The position numbers and the translations under genes were made by a program. A DNA stretch of 53,075 nt from Stenocarpella maydis (lineage: Eukaryota; Ascomycota; Sordariomycetes; Diaporthales; Diaporthaceae): assembly GCA_002270565.1 (NCBI GenBank), contig NQMI01000218.1, positions 959 through 54,033 on the forward strand, written 5' to 3'. The notes beneath the pieces were generated by a model, which was not told where the DNA came from, made no database searches, and saw only the letters and a list, made by a program, of their open reading frames with translations. This document shows, in pieces, positions 1-10,186 of this stretch. Each line of letters opens with the position of its first letter. The stretch's first letter is position 1.

Positions 1-138
1 ACAGTATATATATATATAAAGGGTTAGGGTTTTTAGGTATTTTATTTAGATTTATTATAGCTTGTTAAAATGTTTGAGTTTGTGTGGGAAAGGCGGCCGG
101 AATTGGGGGCCCGGCCGGAATCCTGGCCGACGATGTTA
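1..138. mobile_element. Right end of an AT-rich inverted-repeat element (partial copy)
   Basis: The first 138 bases match, in reverse complement, the left end of the complete element at 835-1679. They run from AT-rich DNA through a telomere-like AGGGTTAGGG (about 21-31), a TTTATTATAGCTTGTT stretch and a GC-rich end with CCGGAATCCTGGCC, and finish in GATGTTA at 138. Compared with the copy near 835-950 there is an insertion of about 17 bases in the GC-rich part. The other differences are mostly transitions, as RIP or simple decay would give. The interior of this copy must lie to the left of the window. No transposase is visible, so the class is unknown. Confidence 0.6.
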
Positions 139-700
139 TCGGGATACTTCTATCCAGGATGTGATCTCCAGGTACTATGTAAGATCTATAGCGGTTCAGG
201 AACCCGATTGAAATTAAAAATTGCAGGAATCACAATATTTGTCATGATTCCCAGGGCTACCAGGAGCCATACCTAGGTAGGTTTGGCCGTGCGCATGTCG
301 CCGCCACGATTGTTATGAACGATCCCACCCTCGTTGAGCTAAGTGATTATCACTTTGGCATAGATTAAGCCAGAATATCTAGAACAGTAGACTTCTGCGC
401 ATTAGGTACATCCTCGCATAATTGCTTGCTGCTAGAGAGTGACTCACGTTAAGTACGTGACTGGTTGCTGACTTGGCGCCAAGTCCCAAGCGCCATCTAG
501 TTAATACACCTTAGCAAGACGCCGTCTACGCTCGACAGGTATTAGATTTTAATACCCAAGAAATTGCACTTAATACCAGCGGCTTCAGTCCAGGCCATCA
601 ACGAGGCCTTTCTTCTAAACCTGTCAAAAACGCACCAAAAAGACAACCTTACAATCTACAACTCCATTCCACTTCATATCCGCAGCACGCAAACTCCAAC
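139..700. other. Intergenic, promoter-like DNA of a disrupted gene
   Basis: No coding region is recognised here. A CCTAGGTAGG motif lies near 272. The last part (about 600-700) is rich in C and A and reads like a fungal 5' leader, ending in CAAACTCCAAC directly before the ATG at 701. Confidence 0.4.
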
Positions 701-834
701 ATGGTCAACAAAAAGAACATGTCTCTGGCGGCGCAGATTGCCACCCAGGGCCCGACCAAGGGCCAGCAACGCATCGCCCGTCGGGTCCATCTATATGACG
801 GGCGCATGACCCAGAAAGACGCAGAGGGCGTGGG
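701..834 (+). pseudogene. 5' remnant of a small gene cut by the element at 835
   Basis: An ATG at 701 follows a C/A-rich leader of the usual fungal kind and opens a frame of 44 full codons with a polar, basic composition (it begins MVNKKNMSLAAQIATQG). The frame then runs into the inverted-repeat element at 835 and stops inside it at 911-913. If the element is mentally removed, the same frame stays open past 1680 for about 45 further codons, which suggests the element landed in a gene. I recognise no family, and the 3' part has no clear frame for long. The frame could also be chance. Confidence 0.3.
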
Positions 835-1679
835 TAATATCATCGGCCAGGATTCCGGCCGCCTTTCCCACACAAACTCGAACATTTCAACAAGCTATAA
901 TAAATCTAAATAAAATACTTAAAAACCCGAATCCTTAATATATATATAATATTTTACTTATAACATAAGAATTTTTTTCATATAATATTTCTAAGTATAA
1001 TAAAGTTAAAAAAGTTTTTAAATATAGCTTTTATAAAATATTAAAGATTCTTAATATTTTCTATAAACACATTAATATTTAATGAAAGTTATTTATTTAA
1101 AAATGTGTTTTTTAAAAAAAAATTTAATTTTTTATTAATATTCATTTTATTATATTTATTATAAAAATACTAAAAAATTATCTTTAAAAAGAATTCATTT
1201 AGTATTATATTTTAAAATTTGAGTTTTTTATATAAACTTTTTATAAAGAAAATCTAAAAATATTTATATAACTTTAAAAAAATCATTATTTATAAATAAT
1301 CTTTAAATTAATATTATTTTATATTTATATTATATATTTCAACTTTTACTAAATGAACTTTTAATTAATATATTAAAATCAAAAGAAATAATATTTATTA
1401 AGAAATTTTAATATTATATGTATAAATTTTAATATTTTTATATTTTATAAATTCTATAATAAAAATATATTTAAAATATTTATAATATATAAAATACTGA
1501 TTTAATATTATCATAAAAAGATTAACTTAAAATATTATATTTTAAGTTTAGGGTTAGGGTTATTGGATTTAATTTGGATTTAATATGAGCTATTAAAAAG
1601 GAGGTGTGTTTTGGTGTGAATATACTGTGTGCAGGGTGGCCGGGAATCAGGGGGGCCGGAATCCGGGGCCACGATGTTA
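835..1679. mobile_element. AT-rich non-autonomous element with ~115-140 bp terminal inverted repeats
   Basis: The left end (835-about 950) and right end (about 1540-1679) are inverted copies of each other. The outer ends are GC-rich (left TAATATCATCGGCC; right, read inward, TAACATCGTGGCC), each followed by GGATTCCGGCC, then a CACA-rich stretch, then AATAAAT-like DNA and an AACCCTAACCC-like telomeric unit (clearest near 1545-1560, degenerate on the left). The interior (about 950-1540) is almost pure A/T without any coding frame, as expected for RIP-mutated DNA. A related right end occurs at 1-138. I see no convincing target-site duplication and no transposase, so MITE-like DNA element is the working label. 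Confidence 0.6.
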
Positions 1680-3941
1680 AAGTACCACCGACCAACTGAG
1701 AGAGGAAGATCACGCGCGCATTGCAGCGCCAGGCCAGGCTGGTCCGAAAAGAAGTGCGGCAGACCGACCGAAGCAACATAGCAGCTCTCCTGGATATAAC
1801 CAAAAGCAGCAGACCAGCACCCACGGAAACTGATCACCTGCGATTCTGTGGCAACATAATAATCCAGAGCGAAGATGAGGCAGCCCAGAATGCCAGCCAG
1901 GCTTCTGCCACTGCTTTCGAGCCGTATCACCGCATCCTGTTCACCAGCGCCAAAGTGGGCAAATGCAACCAAGTCAAAATAAGGTCGGCTCGTGCTGACG
2001 TTGTGTGCAAAATTGCTTCTGGAAAAAGGAACGACAATAGCAATAATGACCTCGTCTGGGAAAAGAAAGTGTTCCCTCAAGGCCAGTCACAAAACAACCC
2101 TACAAAGCTGAGCATCGAAGCCGGCCCGGGATCCGTTGCTGAGGCGTTGGACAAGCCTCGGTTGTCTGTACTGCTTAAGGCGACCATTTTTATAGACAGC
2201 TAGGTGGTCATGAACAAAGTCAGCAACATCAGGCTTACAGCACTGCAGCTGGCGAGCACGCCATCCGTGGAGAAGCTGATAACAAGATCCGCGTACCTCC
2301 ATCATCTCGGCGTGGAAGTCGAGTTGCGTTGGAGTCCCGCCCTGCAGTTAAAGGGTGACGCGAGGAAACAAGCTGAAGGTGCAGCGGGGAGGGAGACAAT
2401 ATCACATGGGACCTGCAAAATCGGTGGCAGCCCAGACGACGGTCTGCAAATTTTGATTGATTCATTCGAGGACCAATGAATTCGGAAGCACATATGCCGA
2501 ATCGGACAGTAGTTTGAAGCCACGACCATGAATCACCCTGCAACCAAATTCCCATCTTGTGCGAGGACACATCAATGGCGACCCAGTATTCCATTGATGG
2601 AGGAGTTTGGAGGTGTGAAATCTTGAACGTTCAGTTTATGTATCCCCTTTAGAAGGGGCTCCGGAAGGCAGTGAACTGGCCTGTCAGAAGACTGCAGCCT
2701 GCCCGCTGTTCTGGCCAAGATAAAGCTGCCGCGGTCCGTTCATTTTGTCAGTTCGTCAACTGAGCAGGCTTGGACATGAACACCCCAAAGGGCAAAGAAC
2801 CCCGTCCCCAGTGGATGTTTTTTCGGGCCTCAGGAATCGAACCATACCCGCCGTCGTCACGGCCGCCCCAGGCCTGTCGCCACAGTGAAATATTCCAAGG
2901 GGAACCGATACATACCCGGATGGTCACGGACACGCGCCAGAGAGGACCGCACCAACGTGCTGACAAGGTCCAAGAGCCAAGGCGGTGCTGCTCTGGGTGT
3001 GAGCACAGAGACTATCGAGCAAGATGATGACGGCCAAGCGCCTGCGGACAGAATTCAGACCAGGAAACAACAGAGCGAAGCATGGGATGATCAACCAGGG
3101 GACCCATGGGGGTTTCAGGGAACCAAATAGGATGATTCGGAGTTGTTTGGAGCATCGACAAAGGAGAAGCGGGCGACGGAGACATTTGCGGGAGAGAAGT
3201 GAGCTTCAGGCAGGGAGGAGTTTGAGGAACCTTGGAAGAGGAACAAAAGTCAGGTCCGCAGAAATGGAGAAAGGGTTCAAAAGGGGAGACTCAGGAGGGA
3301 GCAGGATAAATGCAGCAGGAGGGCCAGGCGTACAGCACTGACAGTTGCCAGTCTACAGCGCGGCCTCCTTCCTCCCCTCTTTGCAGCCGGTACATGACAC
3401 CTCTTCAACCGCAATAGCCTCATTGTTTCTTGTGCTGACCTGCCACGCCGGACCTCAACATCGCAGGGAGCGACTTCTGGTCTAATTGAGATATAAATTG
3501 TGGTTGAGACCACACACGGTGCTAAGATATCGTAAACCGCCAGTGACCGTTTTGTTCCTCCCCTACCCACCCTCCTGCGTTCGAGCTCCGGGCCTGCCTG
3601 TGCATGCAGTGTCTGAGGCATGGTCTAACTCCTCAGTCACTGACCTGAATGTGTCGTTGAACCAGCCATTGGTGGTCAACATAGCAGAGCGGGATCGAAC
3701 ACCATAATCACCAAAGGCGTGTCTCTTGTGGTCTAAAATTCTCGTCGCCGAAAGGAGCAACTTGTCAGCTACAGGATACCAGGTTTACAATAGAAATCCC
3801 ACTCTAGAAGCGCCTAGCAAAAGTGGTGGTTCGTCCAGTGCGTATGGCCGCTATGACTCCAGACAAGCAGATCTGGATTCCTCTCGCAGATGACCCGGAG
3901 GCTCCACGGACATCTTCCCGATCGTCATTCCCCAGCTTAAT
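1680..3941. other. Intergenic region, no recognised gene
   Basis: Base composition returns to normal after the element. Several frames of 70-160 codons are open on both strands and overlap each other (for example 1721-2203 on plus), but none carries a motif I recognise. On the minus strand a pyrimidine-rich leader-like stretch (about 3190-3300) precedes a 57-codon frame at 3185-3012. It could be a short first exon, but I cannot support a product. The 3' untranslated part of the downstream CysRS gene should lie just below 3942. Confidence 0.4.
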
Positions 3942-6451
3942 TTATCCTTGCCTCCTCAGCCAGTCCTCGTGCAGCTTCTTCTGCCTCTCCCAGTCCTTCT
4001 GCAGCTTCTTCCTCCTACTCTTGGTAACCTCCTCGCCCTTGGCATCCTTGGTGGGTATGCCGTTCTCGTCCCACTCCGCGTACTCCGCTGTCTTGTACAT
4101 CTCGAGGTGGCTGAGCTTTGCCTTCTCGTCCTGCTGCCTCTTCTTCTCTGCCTCCTCTGCCTCCCTCTTCGCCTTTTGCGCGGCCTTTTGCGCGGCCGCC
4201 TTCTCGCGCTCTTCCCTGGCCTGCTTGATAGTCTTGTCAATAGGCCGGACCAAGGCGGGCAGTGGCGGGTCGCGGTCCTCGAGGTAGATGTCCAGGTCCC
4301 ACAGGCGGGCGTCACGCAGCTGGTCGCAAAGAGCGAGGATGTCCCCGGCCGGGGCTTTCTCGCTGGCCAGCCTCTGTACGTCAGCTTGGAACTGCGTGAA
4401 GACCTGTTCGTATTTCTTCGCAGGCTCGCTGGCGGCTGAGCCTGTAGGCTGGACATCCTCCGCTAATTGTGCAAGGGCGGAGTGGTCCAGGTCTTTTGTC
4501 CGGGCAGCTTGTCGTACTTGGTCGCGCAGTTGGGACACAGGGTAGATAAATGCTTCCGCTTCTGCGGGGATACCGATGCCAGACCAGGCTACTCGGGACT
4601 CGTCTTTCAGGTCGCCCGTCGCGTCTAGGCCCAAGATTGTGAGGATTCTTGTTATCCATCGCGCCAGGGTCAGCGTCGTCTCATCCGAAACACTCGCCGC
4701 CGAGTTGAATTCGGACACAAGCTCGGAAAGTGCCTTCATCGCCGCAGGTGTGTTGAACGAGTCAGAGAAAGCAGCGTCAACGTCTTGCTTGGTCTTTTCC
4801 AATGCAGCCAGCAATTTCTGGTCATTTTCTGATTGCTCGGACTCCTTGCTAGCAGCGACGGCGCCGCCATTCTGCTGGTTCCTCGCAATATCCGCACTCT
4901 TGTAGAAGAAGTTGTTCATCTTGTCCTCGAAAGAGGCCGTCGTGCGAAGAATTTCATCCGTCACCTCAATGCCGCTCTCCCACGCACCGAGCAAGAAGGC
5001 AATGCGGAGGCTTCGGTAGGTCCATTCTTCCTGGGCAAGCGCCGACCTGATTGTGGTGAAGTTCTTGAGTGACTTGCTCATTTTAGACCCTGCAATCGAC
5101 AAATGCCCCATGTGCAGAACTTGGATAGGCTATGTTAGCAACTCCTCGGTCGGACGACGGGCCAGCAACGAGAATGCTCTCCACATCGTGGCCCTCACCG
5201 ATTGCACTTACAAAAGTTCGACCACTGCTCTTTGCTATTCCAGTACGCTTCCGACTGCGCCAGCTCATTATCGTGGTGGGGGAACCGAAGATCGACACCT
5301 CCAGAGTGCACGTCCAGCTTCTCGCCCAAGACCTCAGAAGCCATGACTGAGCACTCAATGTGCCAGCCGGGGCGCCCATCGCCCCAGGGACTGGCCCACG
5401 AAAACTCTCCAGCTTTGCTTGCTTTCCACAGGGCGAAATCAGCGTCATTGCGTTTCACCGTCGTCTTGGACGCGAGTGAGCCTTCGCCATCCGCCTGCAG
5501 GGCAGTATCTCCCCTGCTCCAAGGCTCGAGGCGGGCATAAGCATGACCTGACTTCTCGAACGCAGCTATGTCAAAGTATACCGAGCCGTCGGCCGTCGCG
5601 TATGCGAAACCATTGGATATGATCTTCTCAATAAAAGCCACAATCTCAGGTACGTACTCGGTGACTCTGGTCAGAACCTCGGGATCCAGAACGTTCAGGG
5701 CATGCATGTCCTCGAAGAAGCGTTGCTCGAACTTCTTGGTCAGTTTCGTGAAGATGGCGTAGTCCTTCGAGTCGACCGTGGAGCCGTGGAGCGAGTCCAG
5801 GTGTGGCAATAACACGTCCTCAACACCTTGATAGAACTGGTCGGGCTCAAGCGAGGAGGCTTTCAGGAGCGTTGCGGCGGCCGACTTGGCGGTATTGATG
5901 TGCATCTTGACTTTGGCCTCCTTGTCACCGGGCGTCTCATTATCACCTGCCAGAGCCTTCCCCTCCAGGACTCTTGCATATGCCTTGTCCGTCTCTGCAG
6001 TATACGAGTCGGGTGTCGTTTCGGCGGGCAGGAGAGGTAGATTCTTTTTCAGATAGAAAGTGAAGGCCGCCTGGGCCGTTGCTACGGCGGTCTCGTCGAC
6101 TGTCGGGTGCTCTGATCGGAATTTTGCGAGCAGGTGCTGCTGACGGGCGCGCAGGATGATCTTGTCGTCGATGTCGGTGATGTTCATGACAAACTTGACA
6201 TTGAAGCCAAAGTAGTCCCGCACAATGCGCCTGATGACGTCCGTGGAGACATAGTTGCGCGCGTGGCCCAAATGAGCGTCATCGTACACGGTTGGACCGC
6301 AAGTGTACCAGAGCACGGTCTTTCCCTCCGGGTCGATGGGCACGAACTTGTCCTTCTTGCGCGTCAGGGAATTGTAGACAGTCAGGTCGGGGAGCTTGGC
6401 ATAATCGGCGAGGGGTTTGGGAGGCGTCCAGGTGGGTTGTTTTGCCGACAT
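3942..6451 (-). CDS. CRS1: Cysteinyl-tRNA synthetase, class I
   Basis: This enzyme charges tRNA-Cys with cysteine using ATP. There are two exons, 6451-5212 and 5119-3942, with a 92-bp intron (GTAAGT donor, CCAAG acceptor) giving 805 aa. The HIGH-type signature is HLGH at residues 60-63, just after CGPTVYD, whose Cys51 is a zinc ligand. WHIEC and [11 protein letters not shown] supply the other expected zinc ligands. KMSKS is intact at 426-430 and lies at the start of exon 2. The C-terminus (about 700-805) is a long Lys/Glu/Ala-rich helix with many KK and RR pairs, as in eukaryotic CysRS. The ATG at 6451 starts at the conserved domain. An in-frame upstream ATG at 6697 could give a mitochondrial form (separate entry). 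Confidence 0.97.
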
Positions 6452-6697
6452 TTTGGCGAGGGACAGCCTGGCCGCGAGAGAGCCAGATATGAATTTGTTC
6501 CTCCCGTCCGGTCTGCTGCTCGTCAGCCGGTTTGCTCGCGCGTGATGAGGAGACGTGGGGGCGTGCAACGGTCGAGCCTTGAAGGGGCCGAAAGAATGGA
6601 GAAATAAAGAAGGACGGTCGCCAAGAAGAGGCAAGGAAGGATGGCGCAATATATTAAGCCTATTGCTCGACCCCGAACATCTGGAGACGTGGCTCAT
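6452..6697 (-). other. In-frame N-terminal extension of CysRS, probable mitochondrial presequence
   Basis: The CysRS frame stays open upstream of the ATG at 6451. A second ATG at 6697 adds 82 residues, and another at 6739 adds 96. The extension is rich in Arg, Ser, Leu and His with only two acidic residues, as matrix-targeting signals are. No second CysRS gene is visible here. Yeast makes both cytosolic and mitochondrial CysRS from one gene (established), so alternative starts or promoters are a reasonable inference here. Confidence 0.55.
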
Positions 6698-7400
6698 CCG
6701 GGTCGCCTTTCTTTGAGTCACAATACGGGGGAGAGTCACAATAAGACAGCTGAAGGAGGGTCGCCAGGCAAGGTGGGGTGGGGTGTTTTCTGGAAGAGCT
6801 CAAGTGCTCCCGCAAGGCAAAACGGGGTGCATCCAGGGGGAGGGGCCCTGCGAACAAGGCCGTCTCCACCAGCTGTTCGTGTTCGTGCAAAGCCTCCAGC
6901 CAGGCTAAATTTACACCATAGCCTGCCAACACACATTTGCTGTCCTTGAGTCACGGCCAGGCAGGTTCGATGTGGTGATATATCTTTTGGATTGGCGTCG
7001 GTCAAGTGGCCACTGGTTGAGCAAGCCATCTGTCTCACAATGGCCCGCGTGAGTCCACTGTCTGAACAGCAGACAATGGCAATAATGACAGCACTTGGTA
7101 TCAGTGGTCACGTCTCGATGCTTTTTCGTCGTGCCGACCGCGGCTCCGACAGCTCCGTCCGGGACCTTGGACCTGAGCCCCGCCAGGAAGACCCCGCCGT
7201 CCCGGACGGAGGTCATGCTCATACTAGGTAGGGGAGAGACTTCAAGTCGATGATGATGAGCTGAACCTAATCCACCCCCCGCCACTCCCTTGTTGAACTG
7301 CAGCCGCAGCCATACCAAAGCCGCACCGTCGCCATCACCAATACCAGACACGGGGGACCACTGCACTATCGGATCGAGGCTGGAAGCTATACAGCCCAGG
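6698..7400. other. Shared upstream region of CysRS (-) and riboflavin synthase (+)
   Basis: This is the divergent promoter region between two housekeeping genes. A plus-strand GATGATGATGAG repeat lies near 7249-7261. I see no coding frame with recognisable content and no clear TATA box. Confidence 0.5.
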
Positions 7401-8244
7401 ATGTTCACCGGCATCGTTGAGGAGATAGGCGGTAAGCTTTGCCGTGTCCCCAAACTCACCTCGCCCCTGACTCACCCATCCCCTCTCACCCGGTCTCACC
7501 CAGTCCCAACCCGCGTCGAGGCCGGCCATCATGCACAGCTGCTAAGACAAGCCCCTCCTAGTCGTCGCCGCGCTCAACCCTCATGACGAGACAGGCGGCA
7601 CCTCCCTGACCATCAGCCTGCCGCAGGGCTCCGCCCTCCTGTCAGACTGCCACGAGGGCGACTCGATCGCCGTCAACGGCGTGTGCCTGACGGTGGTGAC
7701 CTTCACGCCCAAGGACCCCACCCCGTCCTTCACCGTGGGCGTGGCCCCGGAGACCCTGCGCATCACCAACCTGGGCAGCCTGTCCGCGGGGTCGCGGTGC
7801 AACCTGGAGCGCGCGGTGCGGGCCGACACGCGCATGGGCGGGCACTTTGTGCAGGGCCACGTCGACACGACGGCCGAGATCGCCGAGATGCGGCCCGACG
7901 GCAACGCCATCACCATCCGCTTCAGGCCCGCGAAGCGGGACGTCCTGCGCTACATCGTCTACAAGGGCTACGTCGCCCTGGACGGCACCAGCCTGACCGT
8001 GACCAAGGTCGACGACGCCGAGGGCTGGTGGGAGGTCATGCTCATCGCCTACACGCAGGAGAAGGTCGTCATCGCCCAGAAGAAGGCCGGCGACACCGTC
8101 AACGTCGAGGTCGACATGATGGCTAAGTACGCTGAGAAGTCGATCCTGTTCTCGGGCGAGGGCCGCTCGACCTCCTTCATCAAGGAGGTGGAGAAGACGG
8201 TCGAGAGGATTGTTGCGCAGGGGCTGGGAGGACACGCCACTTGA
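7401..8244 (+). CDS. RIB5: Riboflavin synthase (alpha chain type)
   Basis: This enzyme converts two molecules of 6,7-dimethyl-8-ribityllumazine to riboflavin, the last step of vitamin B2 synthesis. A 31-nt first exon (7401-7431) encodes the hallmark MFTGIVEEIG start. A 130-bp intron (GTAAGC to CCTAG) is followed by exon 2 at 7562-8244, giving 237 aa. The family's two tandem lumazine-binding barrels are visible: MFTGIVE...GDSIAVNGVCLTV in the first and MGGHFVQGHVD...GYVALDGTSLTV in the second. The length is normal for fungi. Exon 2 has very high GC at third codon positions. The tiny first exon makes the gene easy to miss by frame alone. Confidence 0.96.
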
Positions 8245-8386
8245 GGGAGGCACCCGACATTGATTCAGCCAGTCGGCCATTGTGTGCAGTGGCATGATTA
8301 TTTTGTACTCTTGGGTCTATACACATGGCTTGAACCTCCCGCGGGGCAGCAAACCCGCGCCATCATACGTCAAGACTGATGGGGCC

Positions 8387-10186
8387 TCAAATATCTGCCC
8401 ACACCTCGGCGAGTTTGGTGCTCAAGGCCTTGCCGACCTGCCTGCTCCTCACCGCATGGTTACCTAACCTGCCCGAGACGAGCTCCTGCTTCCTCTTCTT
8501 ACCTGCATCCCCAGCGCCGCACTGCTCGTAGGCCTTCACAAATTCGTTTGGCGTCTTCCAAATCTTCTGTATTTGTATAGCCTTCTCCCCGGTGATACCG
8601 CGTGTGCACATTAGCATCTTGAGGAACAGGTCCCGCAATGTCAGCAGGTCGTTCTTTGAAGCCAACGAGGCAAAAGCAGGGTAGCTGACGTTGTAATTGA
8701 CCCCGGGCTGCGTGTCCCTGAGGTGTTTCACGAGTGGCAGGTAGTTCTTTGCGGTGATGACTTTTGTGGGGATCACCCTCAGAGGCTGGCTCTCGTAGCG
8801 CTTCTTCAACATCCCCGTCATCCTCGCAAGATAGCGTATGGTGTCATCCATCTTTTGCGTCTTCTTCACAGTGAAGCCATTGACCACCTGTGTTGAGGCA
8901 ATCGCGGACTCCACGCTTTGCTCGTACTTGGAGAAGCGCTCCCGGTCTAGAGAGATCTCCTCCACCAGATAGGTGACATGGCGCACGCCCGACCTCTTCA
9001 GGCGGAACTTTTGCTCGTGAAACCGGCCGTCCTTGATACTCCCGATCAGGTCGTCCAGCCGCTTCCGTTCCACGATGTAGTCGAGCACGACCTCGTCGCC
9101 CTCGGCGCCGCCCCGGCGCAGCACCTCTGGATCGTGACACTTGGCCACCCACTGAGCATCCCCGAGCTCCAGGCTGCGCACGATGGGCTTTATACCCTTC
9201 TTCGTCAATTCTTCTTGCATGTAGTCTCGGTCTGTCCTGGCCCGGATTTCTCGCACATCCAGAACGAGGTGGACCGTGAAGGAGCCCGGGTTCAGCCTGA
9301 TTGTGGTGAAGCTTGGCATTGAGGAGTTGTCAGAAAAGGTAGGGCCGTCAGTAACCACATTGTTAAAACTTGGCTTCTCCTCCAGAGACACATCTGCTGG
9401 GCCTTCCTCAGAAGCGCCGGGGACAGTCAGCGATGGGGCTTGGGCCCGAGACCGTGTCGCGCTGTGGCCAGGTTCATTTCCTTTCGCCCCTGTATTGCTG
9501 GTGCTGTTCTGTTGATTTGCCTCCTGTATCCGTCTCGCCACATCCCGGCCCTCTTCAGTCAGCGCGTATCTTTTGGTCGGCCGCCCACGCTCGTAGACGA
9601 GCTCTTTTTCGAGCAGGGTCTTTATAGAGCCCCAGGCCGTGTAGAACCTGCCCGGCTCAGTGGCCGTGAATGACGAGTTGCAGTGTGGTTGAGCCTTGTC
9701 GATCAGATCCAATTTTGACAACCCCTCTGGTCCATGCTCTGGCAGGTCCGATAAGGCGACAATCAAGGCATATGCGCCAGATCGAAATGCAGGCACGTAC
9801 GGTTTAGTCCTTCGGGGTTTCTTTGGAGCAGGGGCGGGCTCGTCGTCGTTGACATCCTCGTCGCCATCTTCTGCTGTTCCCGCCCCGGACGCTTTGCCGG
9901 CATCTCTACGTTTCCTGGACTTTGAAGGGCGCTCGGGCATTTGCAAGCCATTTTCTCTGCAGTAAATCTCAAGCTTGTCGGTGAGCCTCTTGGTGAGGGT
10001 TTGTCCAAAGAATTGCAATTCGGTCAGCTCCGATGGGTGTTCAAAGATCTTGGGACACTTCTTCAACGATTTGTAGGCTTTTCCGTAGATATTGACACCC
10101 TTGGTGTTCTTCTCCCTAGCGTCGTCGTACCACTCCTTGACCCACGAGAGGAGCAGCGGGTTGGGGCTATTCTCGTCGGATGGCAT
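8387..10186 (-). CDS. MUS81: Crossover junction endonuclease MUS81
   Basis: This is the catalytic subunit of the MUS81-EME1/MMS4 structure-selective nuclease, which cuts 3'-flaps, replication forks and nicked Holliday junctions in the nucleus. It is a single uninterrupted exon of 599 aa, slightly shorter than the yeast protein. A helix-hairpin-helix-like N-terminus (about 1-85) is followed by a low-complexity linker and a winged-helix region (about 125-210). The ERCC4/XPF nuclease domain lies at about 305-460, with LDVRE (Asp310) and the catalytic IVERKRLDDL at 371-380 (ERK plus Asp). A C-terminal tandem HhH region lies at 490-599. Its 3' end lies 142 bp from the riboflavin synthase stop, so the two genes converge. 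Confidence 0.97.
   Translation of the reverse strand: MPSDENSPNPLLLSWVKEWYDDAREKNTKGVNIYGKAYKSLKKCPKIFEHPSELTELQFFGQTLTKRLTDKLEIYCRENGLQMPERPSKSRKRRDAGKASGAGTAEDGDEDVNDDEPAPAPKKPRRTKPYVPAFRSGAYALIVALSDLPEHGPEGLSKLDLIDKAQPHCNSSFTATEPGRFYTAWGSIKTLLEKELVYERGRPTKRYALTEEGRDVARRIQEANQQNSTSNTGAKGNEPGHSATRSRAQAPSLTVPGASEEGPADVSLEEKPSFNNVVTDGPTFSDNSSMPSFTTIRLNPGSFTVHLVLDVREIRARTDRDYMQEELTKKGIKPIVRSLELGDAQWVAKCHDPEVLRRGGAEGDEVVLDYIVERKRLDDLIGSIKDGRFHEQKFRLKRSGVRHVTYLVEEISLDRERFSKYEQSVESAIASTQVVNGFTVKKTQKMDDTIRYLARMTGMLKKRYESQPLRVIPTKVITAKNYLPLVKHLRDTQPGVNYNVSYPAFASLASKNDLLTLRDLFLKMLMCTRGITGEKAIQIQKIWKTPNEFVKAYEQCGAGDAGKKRKQELVSGRLGNHAVRSRQVGKALSTKLAEVWADI

Noticed and set aside
1543..1562. A true chromosome end (telomere)
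   Set aside because: Only about two TTAGGG units are present and normal genes lie on one side with more DNA on the other, so it is interstitial.
1580..2080. 166-codon minus-strand frame near the first element
   Set aside because: It overlaps the right inverted repeat of the element and includes its GC-rich end as codons, so it is not an independent gene.
7642..8295. 217-codon minus-strand frame opposite riboflavin synthase
   Set aside because: It is an antisense shadow with His/Asp/Gly-rich composition caused by GC-rich third codon positions.
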